Origin: Halomonas almeriensis
GTDB taxonomy: Bacteria > Pseudomonadota > Gammaproteobacteria > Pseudomonadales > Halomonadaceae
Direction: 5' to 3'
Length of the DNA: 64,000 nt
NCBI RefSeq assembly: GCF_030409235.1
Contig: NZ_JAUFPO010000011.1
Coordinates: forward strand, 1 to 64,000
Shown: piece by piece, positions 1 to 7,394 of the stretch
Layout: each line of letters starts with the position of its first letter
Position numbering within the stretch: position 1 is the first letter of the stretch
The notes under the pieces: generated by a model
The model's input: only the letters and a program-made list of their open reading frames with translations
Databases searched by the model: none
Told to the model about the DNA's origin: nothing
Position numbers and translations under genes: made by a program

Positions 1-594
1 CGTCCGACCATGGCAAGCCAGACCATCGAGGTCACCGAGCCCGAGGTGACCGTCAGCGCCCCTGACAATGCGCTTGCCGGGGCGAGCGTCGATATCAGCT
101 GGACCGGCACCGTGGATCCCCACGACTACGTCACCATCGTGCCCATGGGCGCCGACGCGGGGACGCGCCGGGATTACTTCCGCGTCGGCAAGTCGGACGC
201 CACCAAGAGCCTGCGGGCCCCTGCGGAGACCGGCCTCTACGAGGTCCGCTACGTTCTCACCAAGGGCGATCGTCCGACCATGGCAAGCACGCAGGTCGAG
301 GTGCTGGCCGAGGACGCGGCGCTGGAAAAGGGGGCCAGCATCGACGCGCCGGAAACGGCGGCGCCGGGCGAAACGATCGAGGTAAGCTGGAGCGTGGATA
401 GCGAAAGCGCCGATCAGCGGATCACGCTGGCGCGCGGCAACCAGGCGATCTTCACCTGGATCGAGGCGCTCAAGACCGGCGACGGCCCACCGGTGCGGAT
501 CACCCTGCCCGAAACGGCGGGCGTCTACGAACTGCGCTTCCTGGACGTGTCGAGCCAGGCCGTTCTGGCGCGCAGGGTTATCAAGGTTAAGTGA
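1..594 (+). CDS. C-terminal part of a repeat-containing (possibly VWA-type) exported protein, cut by window edge
   Basis: The frame is open at base 1, so the ATG at 10 is not a real start: the visible sequence begins R-P-T-M-A-S, and the same R-P-T-M-A-S recurs inside the protein about 90 residues later. Two Ig-like/beta-sandwich repeats of roughly 90 residues are visible, each ending in a G-x-Y-E-(V/L)-R-(Y/F) strand. Similar C-terminal repeats occur in bacterial proteins with an N-terminal von Willebrand A domain. That domain lies outside the window, so the family is an inference. The 18 bases at 1-18 recur exactly at 271-288, showing that the repeat is conserved at DNA level. An ISL3 element begins about 90 bp past the stop codon. 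Confidence 0.6.
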   Translation, partial: RPTMASQTIEVTEPEVTVSAPDNALAGASVDISWTGTVDPHDYVTIVPMGADAGTRRDYFRVGKSDATKSLRAPAETGLYEVRYVLTKGDRPTMASTQVEVLAEDAALEKGASIDAPETAAPGETIEVSWSVDSESADQRITLARGNQAIFTWIEALKTGDGPPVRITLPETAGVYELRFLDVSSQAVLARRVIKVK

Positions 595-603
595 GAAAAT
601 GGA

Positions 604-622
604 TGAGGGGTCCGGCCCCTCA
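604..622 (+). terminator. Hairpin after the edge gene
   Basis: Seven-base stem TGAGGGG / CCCCTCA with a 5-nt loop, 10 bases past the stop codon. It has no clear T tract, so it is a candidate transcription end only. Confidence 0.35.
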
Positions 623-687
623 CCCATCATCCGCGACGCCGGGTCTGTCGGGTCCCGTGTGATTGACTACCCGCTTGGTGAATAACT

Positions 688-710
688 GGCTCTTCGTCGT
701 TGGGTGTGGA
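688..710 (+). repeat. ISL3 left inverted repeat
   Basis: Begins GGCTCTTCGTCGTTGGG. It pairs with the reverse complement of 2012-2034 at 17 of 23 positions and lies upstream of the transposase. Confidence 0.65.
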
Positions 711-765
711 ATTCGCTCCCTGACCTGGGCCAGGATACGACCTCCACTTGGACAGGAGGCATGGC

Positions 766-2020
766 ATGGACGGCACCCAGATTCTGACCCTCGGCCTGGG
801 CCTGGAAGCGCCCTGGATCCTCAAGAACCAACACCTAGATACCTCCTTGTCACCCCACCGCCTGGATCTCTATGTCGAGGCCGAGCGGGGAAGCCTCTAC
901 CCCTGTCCGGAGTGCGGCAAGGCCTGCCCGGCTCATGACTTCGCCGACAAGACTTGGCGGCACCTGAACTTCTTCCAGCACCTCTGCTACCTGCATGCGC
1001 GGGTGCCTCGGACCAAGTGCCCCGAGCATGGCGTCAAGCGCATCGAGGTGCCCTGGGCACGGCCCGGCAGCGACTTCACCCTGTTGTTCGAGCAGGCCGC
1101 CATGTCACTGGTCAAGGAGATGCCGGTGCTGGCCGTCTCCCGGCAACTGGAAGTCTCTGACAAGCGCTTGTGGCGCATCGTGCACCACTACGTCGGCCGC
1201 ATGCTGGGTGAGCTGGACTTGTCCCGCGTAGCCCGTCGGAGTGGATGAGACCGCATCTCGGCGTGGTCAGCGCTATGTCACGGTGTTTCTCGATATGCAG
1301 CGCAAGCAGGAGCCGGTGCTCTTCGCCGTACCCGGGCATGGTAAGGCCGCCATAAAGGCCTTCAGCGCCTTCCTGACGAAACATGGCGGCGACCCGGGTA
1401 ACGTGGTCGAGGTGGTCTGCGACATGTCTCAGGCCTTCCTGAGCGGCGTAGCCGAGCACCTACTCAACGCCGAAGTGACGGTCGACTGGTTTCACATCGT
1501 GCAGACCTTCACCAAGGCGCTGGACGAGGTTCGCAAGAAGGAGCGCCGGGAGAAGGGTCACCCCAAAGCCCTTCGTTGGGCCGTCTTGAAGAATCTGGAT
1601 AACGGCAACCAGACGGCCAAGCAACTGGCCGCCCTGCAAGAGCTAGTGGCCGATCGAGGCGCCACTGCCGATGCCTGGGTGATCAAGGAAAAGCTGCGCT
1701 GGATCCAGAAGGCTGCGACGCCTCGTGCTGCCCGATGGCGCATCACAAATTATCTCAAGGTGATGCGGGAGGCGGTCACCGACCAGCCACTGCTCAAGCC
1801 CATGGCGAAGGCTCTGACCACGCTTGAGCGGCATGCCGAGCAGGTCGTGAGGCGCTGGATATCGGGACTGACCAACGCGCGCCTGGAAATCATGAACGGG
1901 CTCTTCCAGGCGGCTAGTTCACGCGCACGTGGCTACCGGAACGAGGCCAACTTCATCGCCATGATCTACCTGATTGGGAGCCCCGTGGGGCGCCTGCTGG
2001 ATCAAGCCAAATCCACATGA
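766..2020 (+). pseudogene. ISL3-family transposase, frameshifted
   Basis: The ATG at 766 is preceded by AGGAGG at a spacing of 7 and starts a frame with the ISL3 N-terminal zinc finger (C-P-E-C-G-K and P-R-T-K-C-P-E-H-G) and the P-W-A-R-P-G-S signature. The frame stops at 1246-1248. The rest, from V-D-E-T-A at about 1240 through D-M-S-Q-A-F and W-F-H to the stop at 2018-2020, continues in the next frame. The joint (cgtcggagtggatgag) looks like a 2-base deletion in an expected R-V-G-V-D-E stretch. Both halves are otherwise intact. Programmed frameshifting is not typical of this family, so the gene is called broken. Confidence 0.8.
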
Positions 2021-2034
2021 AACGTCTAAGAACC
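2012..2034 (-). repeat. ISL3 right inverted repeat
   Basis: Ends in AAGAACC just past the transposase stop codon. It is the partner of the repeat at 688-710. Confidence 0.65.
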
Positions 2035-2035
2035 C

Positions 2036-2380
2036 AAGATCACGCCCGGCGAATGGGAGCGACGGCGCGGCCTCCGCCTGCGCTTCGTCTACCGTCGCCG
2101 CGGCCCGAGCCTGCTCGTCGCCGACCGCGCCCGGATCAACAAGCGCGGCCAGGCGTTCAGCGGGCTTTCGCGGCGCCACGGTCCCGCTTCACCCTCGCGC
2201 GCGAAGACCGGCCGCAACCAGGGTTCGAGCGTCCACAAACGCTCCGGGGGAGCGTTTGCAGCGAAGAACGCGCCGATCTTCCTGCTGGTCCCGCAGGTCA
2301 AGCTGCCGAAGCGGCTGAATCTGGACCGGGACGCCGAGCGCGAGCACGACAGCGTGCCGCAACTTATCGTGGCGAACTGA
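2036..2380 (+). pseudogene. Truncated phage structural protein gene (DUF6441-like C-terminal part)
   Basis: An open frame with no start runs from the ISL3 right end to the TGA at 2378-2380, about 114 codons. It contains P-G-E-W, L-R-F-V-Y, D-R-A-R-I-N-K-R-G and, near the end, F-L-L-V-P-Q-V-K-L-P-K-R-L. That last pattern resembles the end of phage virion-assembly proteins grouped as DUF6441. The N-terminal part is missing exactly where the IS ends. The family assignment comes from motif memory and is tentative. The reading frame is real-looking because conserved-style motifs persist throughout. Confidence 0.45.
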
Positions 2381-2399
2381 GTGGAGAGGAAAAAACGCT

Positions 2400-2626
2400 A
2401 GGGTCAGGACCCATAAACCTGCTTGAGGCTCCACCGGCTGCGTGATTCAAGCTCCCAAACAGAGGGGGCATGATGAGCGGGCATTTCTGGCTGACCGACG
2501 AGTAGATGGAGCGGCTGCGGCCGTTCTTTCCGAAGTCCCGAGGCAAGCCGCGGGTGGATGACCGGCGAGTGCTGAGCGGGATAATCTACATCAAGAAGAA
2601 TGGGTTACAGTGGAAGGACGCGCCCC
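2400..2626 (+). mobile_element. 5' remnant of an IS5-type (IS427-like) element
   Basis: Starts at the sequence GGGTCAGGACCC preceded by TA, an end typical of the IS427 branch of the IS5 family. It carries the first about 50 codons of the transposase. Sequence identity to a transposase ends abruptly after W-K-D-A-P, where unrelated sequence begins. No matching right end is visible. Confidence 0.6.
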
Positions 2627-2775
2627 AGGCCCGCGAGCTCGAGCGCCTCGGTGTGCGCATGAAAAAGCCGCTGCCCGACGCCCTGGTGCGTGCCGCCGAG
2701 GAAACGGATTCCCCGGGGGATGTCGAACACAACGACGCCGCCCCGGAAGGCGGTGACGATGATCAGGATCGGTGA
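2473..2775 (+). pseudogene. Chimeric broken ORF: IS5-type transposase start plus unrelated C-terminal tail
   Basis: From the ATG at 2473 the frame reads M-S-G-H-F-W-L-T-D-E and then hits TAG at 2503-2505, where the family normally has Gln. It resumes with M-E-R-L-R-P-F-F-P through G-L-Q-W-K-D-A-P. At about 2627 it turns into an unrelated acidic tail (A-R-E-L-E-R-L-G-V then an Asp/Glu-rich end) that I do not recognise. The tail stays in frame to the stop at 2773-2775 and is probably the 3' end of another, perhaps phage-linked, gene joined by deletion. No functional product is expected. Confidence 0.6.
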
Positions 2776-2825
2776 TGGTAGATACCGGATCTAGAGGAAC
2801 TGTGTTCCCTGAACCTTTGGAATAC

Positions 2826-3017
2826 AGGAAGTGCTGATTTATGTCGTGAGCGACGATAGGTTGCCCGCCGCCGGAACGGAATAACCGCAGTTTACTGATA
2901 GTAAATGAGGATTATGAGTACCGCCGGCGGTCAGGATGGCTAGGTTCGTTCCCGACGAACCAACGCACTTCCCACCTCCATGTGGGTCGTCGCGCGCAAC
3001 AATAAATCAGTGCTTCC
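2826..3017. repeat. MITE-like element with nested palindromes next to dps
   Basis: A 192-bp segment bounded by inverted repeats: AGGAAGTGCTGATTTAT at 2826-2842 and ATAAATCAGTGCTTCCT at 3001-3017 (15 of 17 complementary). Similarity continues inward (gtcgtgagcgacga against the reverse of tcgtcgcgcgcaac). Inside are CCGCCGG/CCGGCGG arms, a TTTAC-N5-GTAAA hairpin and a GGTTCGT-N5-ACGAACC hairpin at 2943-2961. There is no ORF. The right end touches the dps stop codon, so it could also supply the 3' end of the dps transcript. Confidence 0.55.
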
Positions 3018-3491
3018 TCAGCCGAGATAGGCGTTCAGCATCCAGATCGTCTTCTCCTGCTCGCGGATGTAATCGCCCACCTGGGAGGCCGTGCCTTCGT
3101 CATCGGCATCGGAGGCCAGCGACAGGATCTCGCGCTGCAGGTCGATCAGCGTCTGATATCCCTGAACGACGCCCCGCACGCAGGCCTGGCCATCATGCAC
3201 ATCCTTCTGCTCCTCGATCTGCGAGAGCTTGAAGTAGTCACTGTAGGCGTGAACCGGCTTGTGGCCGAGGGTCAAGATACGCTCGGCAACCTCGTCGATC
3301 TTGGCCAGAAGGTCGGTGTAATACTCCTCGAACTTGGTGTGCAGCTCGAAGAAGTTGTCACCCTTCACATTCCAGTGATAGCCACGCACGTTCATGTAGA
3401 AGATTTGGTAGTTGGCCAGCAGGGCGTTGAGACGTTCGGCCAGGTCGCTGGCGCTGCCTGAATGCAGGCCGATGCTGTTGGTATCGCTCAT
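3018..3491 (-). CDS. dps: Dps-family DNA-binding ferritin-like protein
   Basis: A 157-residue protein of Dps length. Dps forms dodecamers in the cytoplasm, oxidises and stores iron, and protects DNA against peroxide. The ferroxidase region is visible as Y-H-W-N-V-K-G-D-N-F-F, followed about 12 residues on by the acidic helix E-E-Y-Y-T-D-L-L-A-K-I-D-E. The start at 3491 is chosen because a perfect AAGGAGG lies 6-7 nt upstream. The longer frame (to 3581) runs through the promoter. The N-terminal tail has no lysine cluster, so DNA binding may be weak. The gene is monocistronic with its own promoter. Confidence 0.93.
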   Translation of the reverse strand: MSDTNSIGLHSGSASDLAERLNALLANYQIFYMNVRGYHWNVKGDNFFELHTKFEEYYTDLLAKIDEVAERILTLGHKPVHAYSDYFKLSQIEEQKDVHDGQACVRGVVQGYQTLIDLQREILSLASDADDEGTASQVGDYIREQEKTIWMLNAYLG

Positions 3492-3519
3492 GCAGTACCT
3501 CCTTGAATTGGTGCTATCG

Positions 3520-3548
3520 ATTATAGGCGCAATGAAGTGAAGTGTGAA
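3520..3548 (-). promoter_or_regulatory. Near-consensus sigma70-type promoter of dps
   Basis: On the minus strand: TTCACA (3543-3548), a 17-bp spacer, then a perfect TATAAT (3520-3525), about 29 bp before the start codon. No clear OxyR or Fur site was recognised. Confidence 0.75.
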
Positions 3549-3670
3549 ACGAACTCCTTTCATTAACACTATGGGCTTCACATGTTACATGCGGGCGACA
3601 GGGCGGGGCTTCAAGGTAGCGAGGCAGGTTGCCTGCTAGACTGACAGAAGACTCCAAGGAGTGCAGCCCC

Positions 3671-4210
3671 ATGATGGGTGGATACGGGAAAGTCCTGGGC
3701 GTGATCGGGTGCCTGATGCTGGCGGGCTGTCAGACGACGCCCAACCGCATGCCGGAAGCCGAGCCGTTGCCGGCCGCGGTCTGCCAGTGGCCAGTCACGG
3801 AGCAGACCGGGCTGGTGCAGGTGGTCGGGGCGTTGGAACGCCGCGGCTTTCTGGTGCGCGATACGGATACCGATATCGGCCTGGTCAGTGCCGAGCGCGC
3901 GCAGCGAACCTTCTACCCGAATGCCATGCCACCCCGGCCACGACTCGGCGGCTTTCTCTTTGGCGGCAGCGGTGGTCACCTTTCCTCTGGCATCGGGTTC
4001 GGCATCGGCTTCGGCGGCGGTGGGGGCCATGATGAAGCGACACGTATTGAGCGGGTGTCGGTCCAGGTCGGCGAGCGACAGGTCACCCTGTCCCGGGACA
4101 TCCGGCTCCATGACTGGCGGGGCCGGCAGGTGCAATCGCGAACCGCCAGTGATGAAGGCTTCTGTCAGATGTTCCGTGATACTTTGGTATCCCGGGAGGT
4201 GACACCATGA
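3671..4210 (+). CDS. Putative lipoprotein with Gly-rich segment, paralogue of the next gene
   Basis: The start at 3671 (M-M-G-G-Y) gives a lipoprotein signal peptide with lipobox L-A-G-C, and AAGGAG lies about 10 nt upstream. The frame extends further upstream but without a signal sequence. The mature part has L-E-R-R-G-F-L-V-R-D-T-D-T-D-I-G, then a Gly/Phe-rich stretch (about residues 93-120). No known family was recognised. The stop overlaps the next start as ATGA, so the two are cotranscribed and probably translationally coupled. The segment G-(F/Y)-x-V-R-x-x-D-(T/S)-D-(I/L)-G is shared with the downstream protein, which points to duplication and possibly a shared envelope role. Confidence 0.75.
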   Translation: MMGGYGKVLGVIGCLMLAGCQTTPNRMPEAEPLPAAVCQWPVTEQTGLVQVVGALERRGFLVRDTDTDIGLVSAERAQRTFYPNAMPPRPRLGGFLFGGSGGHLSSGIGFGIGFGGGGGHDEATRIERVSVQVGERQVTLSRDIRLHDWRGRQVQSRTASDEGFCQMFRDTLVSREVTP

Positions 4211-4584
4211 GCCGGCGTCGATGCATGCGGGGGCTGTCGGCGGTCGTGCTGCTCGCTCTGTTGAGCGGCTGCGCCAGTTCTCGTGCCACGTCACCCGCCG
4301 AGCCGCTCGCGGGCCGCCTGACCGGCTCGGTGAGCGAAGTGCTGAATGTTTCCATACAGCTTTTGCTGGAGCAGGGCTATGTGGTGCGGCATGCCGATAG
4401 CGACCTGGGCAGGGTCGAGGCCGTGTTGGCCCGCTGGCCCGGCTATGCACTACGGCTCAGGGTCGAGCCCACCGAGCGTGGCAGTCGCATCGAGATGATC
4501 GCCCGCCAGCAGGGGCGTCCCCTGCCACCGGGCCTGCTGGAGCCCTGGCTGATGACGCTGCGCTCGCGTCTCGAAGCTGGGTAG
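4207..4584 (+). CDS. Putative small lipoprotein, paralogue of the preceding gene
   Basis: A 125-residue protein with a signal peptide ending in the lipobox L-L-S-G-C-A. It contains L-L-E-Q-G-Y-V-V-R-H-A-D-S-D-L-G, the counterpart of the motif in the upstream lipoprotein, followed by a beta-rich part (Y-A-L-R-L-R-V-E-P). The start codon overlaps the upstream stop by four bases. The function is unknown. The lipid anchor and the pairing suggest an outer-membrane or periplasmic complex of two related lipoproteins, which is inference. Confidence 0.75.
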   Translation: MSRRRCMRGLSAVVLLALLSGCASSRATSPAEPLAGRLTGSVSEVLNVSIQLLLEQGYVVRHADSDLGRVEAVLARWPGYALRLRVEPTERGSRIEMIARQQGRPLPPGLLEPWLMTLRSRLEAG

Positions 4585-4611
4585 CGGCCATTTCCTCAAG
4601 GTGGTTCCGCG

Positions 4612-5037
4612 TCAGACCGCCCACTCCATGGACTCTGCGGCGTTGCGCAGCCGGGCGCCGAGGTCGGCCTGCTGGACGCTGGTATAGGGCTCGGCCTCGC
4701 CATGCCCCCAGACGGGCGCCGGCCAGGCCGCGTCATCCCGGCGACGCAGGATGACATGCAGGTGCAATTGCGCGACCACATTGCCCAGGGTGGCGATGTT
4801 GAGCTTGTCGCCCGGCACGCAGCGCTTGAGCAGCTCGCCGGCCTGCGTGGCTTCCTGCCACAGCTGACGCTGATCGCGCCCGCTCAGCTCGGTGACCTCA
4901 CTGACGCCGTGGCGGCGCGGAATCAGCACCAGCCAGGGGAAACGCGCATCGTCCATCAGGCGTAACTGACAGAGGGGCAGGTCGGTGATGTAGTGACCGT
5001 CCCGGGCCAGGCGGTTATCGAGCTTGAACTCCGGCAT
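4612..5037 (-). CDS. HIT-family protein (nucleotide hydrolase-like)
   Basis: A 141-residue cytoplasmic protein with the HIT fold signature. The usual H-x-H-x-H is Q-L-H-L-H-V here: Gln replaces the first His while the two others, including the catalytic middle one, remain. This Gln form is common in a proteobacterial HIT subgroup. F-P-W-L-V-L-I-P-R and L-N-I-A-T-L-G-N are further family motifs. HIT proteins hydrolyse nucleotide conjugates; the substrate of this subgroup is not known to me. The start is supported by AAGGAGG upstream. Its 3' end faces the lipoprotein pair. Confidence 0.85.
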   Translation of the reverse strand: MPEFKLDNRLARDGHYITDLPLCQLRLMDDARFPWLVLIPRRHGVSEVTELSGRDQRQLWQEATQAGELLKRCVPGDKLNIATLGNVVAQLHLHVILRRRDDAAWPAPVWGHGEAEPYTSVQQADLGARLRNAAESMEWAV

Positions 5038-5166
5038 GTGCAGGCCTCCTTCTGGTTCATGGGCGCGCTGGTGTGGGTTATGCTAAATTAAACATGTGGT
5101 ATCTTGCAGGTGGCTTAGAATGAGACGTTTAGTACTACTCAACCTTTCCTGAACAAGGAGCGTCCA

Positions 5167-5298
5167 ATGAAACGAACACTTTCCCTGGTGATGGTTGCAC
5201 TTTTTACTGTATCCCTGCTGGCAGGCTGCAATACGGTCCGAGGTGTCGGACAGGACGTCGAAGAAGGCGGTGAAGCTATCCAGGAAACCACCTCCTGA
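5167..5298 (+). CDS. Entericidin-like small lipoprotein
   Basis: A 43-codon gene with AAGGAG about 7 nt before the ATG. The product has a hydrophobic signal peptide with lipobox L-L-A-G-C-N-T, then V-R-G-V-G-Q-D-V-E-E-G-G-E-A-I, the pattern of the entericidin A/B family. In E. coli these peptides form a lipoprotein toxin/antidote pair linked to stationary phase. Here only one member is present, so an antidote/toxin role cannot be claimed. It is likely anchored in the outer membrane. Confidence 0.85.
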   Translation: MKRTLSLVMVALFTVSLLAGCNTVRGVGQDVEEGGEAIQETTS

Positions 5299-5313
5299 CG
5301 TTCCCCTGGCCGA

Positions 5314-5342
5314 GATCACGGCGTGACTCCCGGACCGTGATC
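5314..5342. terminator. Hairpin between convergent genes
   Basis: Perfect 8-bp stem GATCACGG / CCGTGATC with a 13-nt loop. It lies between the entericidin-like gene and the convergent thioesterase gene. There is no T tract. Confidence 0.4.
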
Positions 5343-5356
5343 GGGACGCGGCGGGA

Positions 5357-5863
5357 TCAGATATTTTCGCTGTGCTCGGCCCTGGCCTGACGCTCTTCCT
5401 CTTCCGCCTGCTTGCGCCGTTTCTTGCGCAATGCGGCCTTTTCATGACGCAGGCGCTGCTTGTCGGTTTGCAGTGCCAGCGGCGGCACGCTGGCCGGTTT
5501 GCCGTTCGAATCAACCGCCACCATGGTCAGATAACAGCTGTTGGTATGGCGAATCACCTTGTCCTGAATGTCCTCGGCCACCACCTTGATGCCGACCTCC
5601 ATGGAGGAACTGCCTACATGGTTGATGCTGGCCAGGAAGGTCACCAGCTCTCCAACATGAATGGGCTGCTTGAAGCGCACCTGGTCGACCGACAGTGTCA
5701 CCACATAATGGCCCGAGTACCGACTGGCACAGGCGTAGGCGACCTCATCGAGCTTCTTCAGGATGGACCCGCCGTGGACCTTGCCGCTGAAGTTGGCCAT
5801 ATCGGGCGTCATCAGGACGGTCATGGTTAGCTCGTGCTGGCCGGGCAGCACATGTTCGGTCAT
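5357..5863 (-). CDS. Acyl-CoA thioesterase, hotdog fold
   Basis: A 168-residue cytoplasmic enzyme that hydrolyses acyl-CoA to free acid and CoA. The hotdog signature N-F-S-G-K-V-H-G-G-x-I-L-K-K-L-D-E-V-A-Y-A-C-A is at residues about 24-46. V-D-Q-V-R-F-K-Q-P-I matches the bacterial BACH/YciA group. The C-terminus is a Lys/Arg/Glu-rich helix (about residues 135-165) that is longer than in YciA. The start at 5863 (M-T-E-H) is preferred to the longer frame because homologues start here and GAGAGG lies upstream. It is downstream of atoE on the same strand, in keeping with short-chain acyl metabolism. Confidence 0.88.
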   Translation of the reverse strand: MTEHVLPGQHELTMTVLMTPDMANFSGKVHGGSILKKLDEVAYACASRYSGHYVVTLSVDQVRFKQPIHVGELVTFLASINHVGSSSMEVGIKVVAEDIQDKVIRHTNSCYLTMVAVDSNGKPASVPPLALQTDKQRLRHEKAALRKKRRKQAEEEERQARAEHSENI

Positions 5864-5959
5864 GGTGCATCGCCTCTCGGAATTTACCTGCAGCATAACG
5901 CCCGCCCCCGTTGAAGGGGAGCGGACGCGGGCGAAGGTTTGCCCATTGATGCTTCGGCG

Positions 5960-7270
5960 TTACAGCCAGGTCAGCCCGGCGGCGATGATCACCCCGGTCA
6001 GCAGTAGCTGGATGAGGCAGAAGCCCATGATGTCCTTGGCCTTGAGGCCGGCGATGCCGAGCACCGGCAGCGCCCAGAAGGGTTGCAGCAGGTTGGTCCA
6101 GGCGTCGCCCCAGGCCACGGCCATGGCGATCCGCGGCACGTCCACGCCGAGGGCTTCGGCGGCCGGCAGCATGACCGGTGCCTGCACGGCCCACTGGCCG
6201 CCGCCGGAGGGCACGAAGATGTTGACGATGCCGGCGCTGATGAAGGTCCAGAAGGGTAGCGTGGCCTCGCTGGCCAGCGAGATCAGGGCGCCGGATAACG
6301 TCTCGGCCAGGCCGGATTGCACCATGATGGCCATGATGCCGGCGTAAAAGGGAAACTGGATGACGATCCCTGCGCCGCCCTTTATGGCCTCGTGGAGACT
6401 CTCCAGCAGGCTGCGCGGCGTGCGGTGCAGCACGATGGCCAGAAACAGGAAGAGGAAGTTGACCACGTTGAGGTTGAGCCCGCCACCGCGCAGGATGAAG
6501 TGATCGAGCAGGAACAGCAGCCCCGGGATGCCTACCAGCCAGGCCAGGGTCATGCTGTTCTCGAGCCGCTCGGCGGGGCGCTTGATGCGCACGCGCTGGG
6601 TCTCTTCCTCTTCCAGCAGGCCGGGGTCGATGTACACGCTGTCGCGTTCGTCGGGCAGCATCATGCGGTTGATCAGCGGCATGGCGATGAACAGCATGAC
6701 CACGATGCCCATGTTGAACAGCGAGAAGACGGTATCGCCGGTGCCGATCACCCCGATCTGTTCGATGGCGAAGTGGCCGTCGGTGGCGATGGTCAGTGGC
6801 ACCGAGCCCGCCAGGCCGCCGTGCCAGACGATGAAGCCCGAGTAGGCGCTGGCCACCAGCAGGCGATAGTCGACGCGAATCTGCCGGGCCAGTTCCTTGG
6901 CGAACAGGGCACCGACCACCAGGCCGAAGCCCCAGTTGATCCAGCTGGCGGCCAGCGACACCAGGGTCACCAGGATGATGGCGGCACCGGCGTTGTTAGC
7001 AAACCCGGCCAGGCGCTGCAGCATGCGTTTGACGGGCGGGGAGTTGGCGAGCATGAAACCGGTGACCAGCACAAGCAGCATCTGCATCGAGAACGACAGC
7101 AGGTTCCAGAAGCCGTCACCCCAGAAGCGCAGCACCGCCAGTGGCGTCTGGCGCTCCACGGCGATGGCGGCGGCCGCCGCAATGATCGTCAGCAGCAGGA
7201 CGAAAATGTAAGGATCGGGCAGGTAGCGCTCGACGAGCTTGACGGCCGGGCGCGACAGGGACTTGAGCAT
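5960..7270 (-). CDS. atoE: Short-chain fatty acid transporter, AtoE type
   Basis: A 436-residue inner-membrane protein with about 10-12 hydrophobic segments, matching the length and composition of the AtoE family. In E. coli AtoE is linked to uptake of acetoacetate and butyrate. Visible family features are E-R-Y-L-P-D-P near the N-terminus, P-S-G-G-G-Q-W-A near residue 360, and a W-G-D-A-W-T-N-L-L-Q-P-F-W-A-L-P stretch close to the C-terminus. No ato regulator or CoA-transferase is adjacent. The thioesterase gene follows about 100 bp downstream and might be cotranscribed. Confidence 0.88.
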   Translation of the reverse strand: MLKSLSRPAVKLVERYLPDPYIFVLLLTIIAAAAAIAVERQTPLAVLRFWGDGFWNLLSFSMQMLLVLVTGFMLANSPPVKRMLQRLAGFANNAGAAIILVTLVSLAASWINWGFGLVVGALFAKELARQIRVDYRLLVASAYSGFIVWHGGLAGSVPLTIATDGHFAIEQIGVIGTGDTVFSLFNMGIVVMLFIAMPLINRMMLPDERDSVYIDPGLLEEEETQRVRIKRPAERLENSMTLAWLVGIPGLLFLLDHFILRGGGLNLNVVNFLFLFLAIVLHRTPRSLLESLHEAIKGGAGIVIQFPFYAGIMAIMVQSGLAETLSGALISLASEATLPFWTFISAGIVNIFVPSGGGQWAVQAPVMLPAAEALGVDVPRIAMAVAWGDAWTNLLQPFWALPVLGIAGLKAKDIMGFCLIQLLLTGVIIAAGLTWL

Positions 7271-7394
7271 GGGGGCAGGACCTCGTGGCGGATGTTGGAG
7301 AAGGTGCCAAAAAACGTCGTCGAATCAGCAAGTTGTCTTGCCAACTTGCGCCACGGCCGCGATGTTGTCAAAGCCACTATAGTTCAATACGGGC

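Larger units (their letters stand above)
688..2034 (+). mobile_element. ISL3-family insertion sequence, inactivated by frameshift
   Basis: A 1.35-kb element bounded by imperfect 23-bp inverted repeats (688-710 and 2012-2034, 17 of 23 positions complementary) and carrying one transposase of the ISL3 family in two frames. ISL3 elements usually make an 8-bp target duplication. The 8 bases before 688 (GAATAACT) and after 2034 (CAAGATCA) do not match. The left flank is the chromosomal gene end and the right flank is phage-like. The copy therefore probably marks a deletion or recombination joint rather than a simple insertion. The repeat ends were read by eye and could be off by a base or two. Confidence 0.8.

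Noticed and set aside
3492..3581. Longer N-terminus for Dps
   Set aside because: The extra codons run through the promoter and ribosome site; the protein would be about 30 residues longer than the family.
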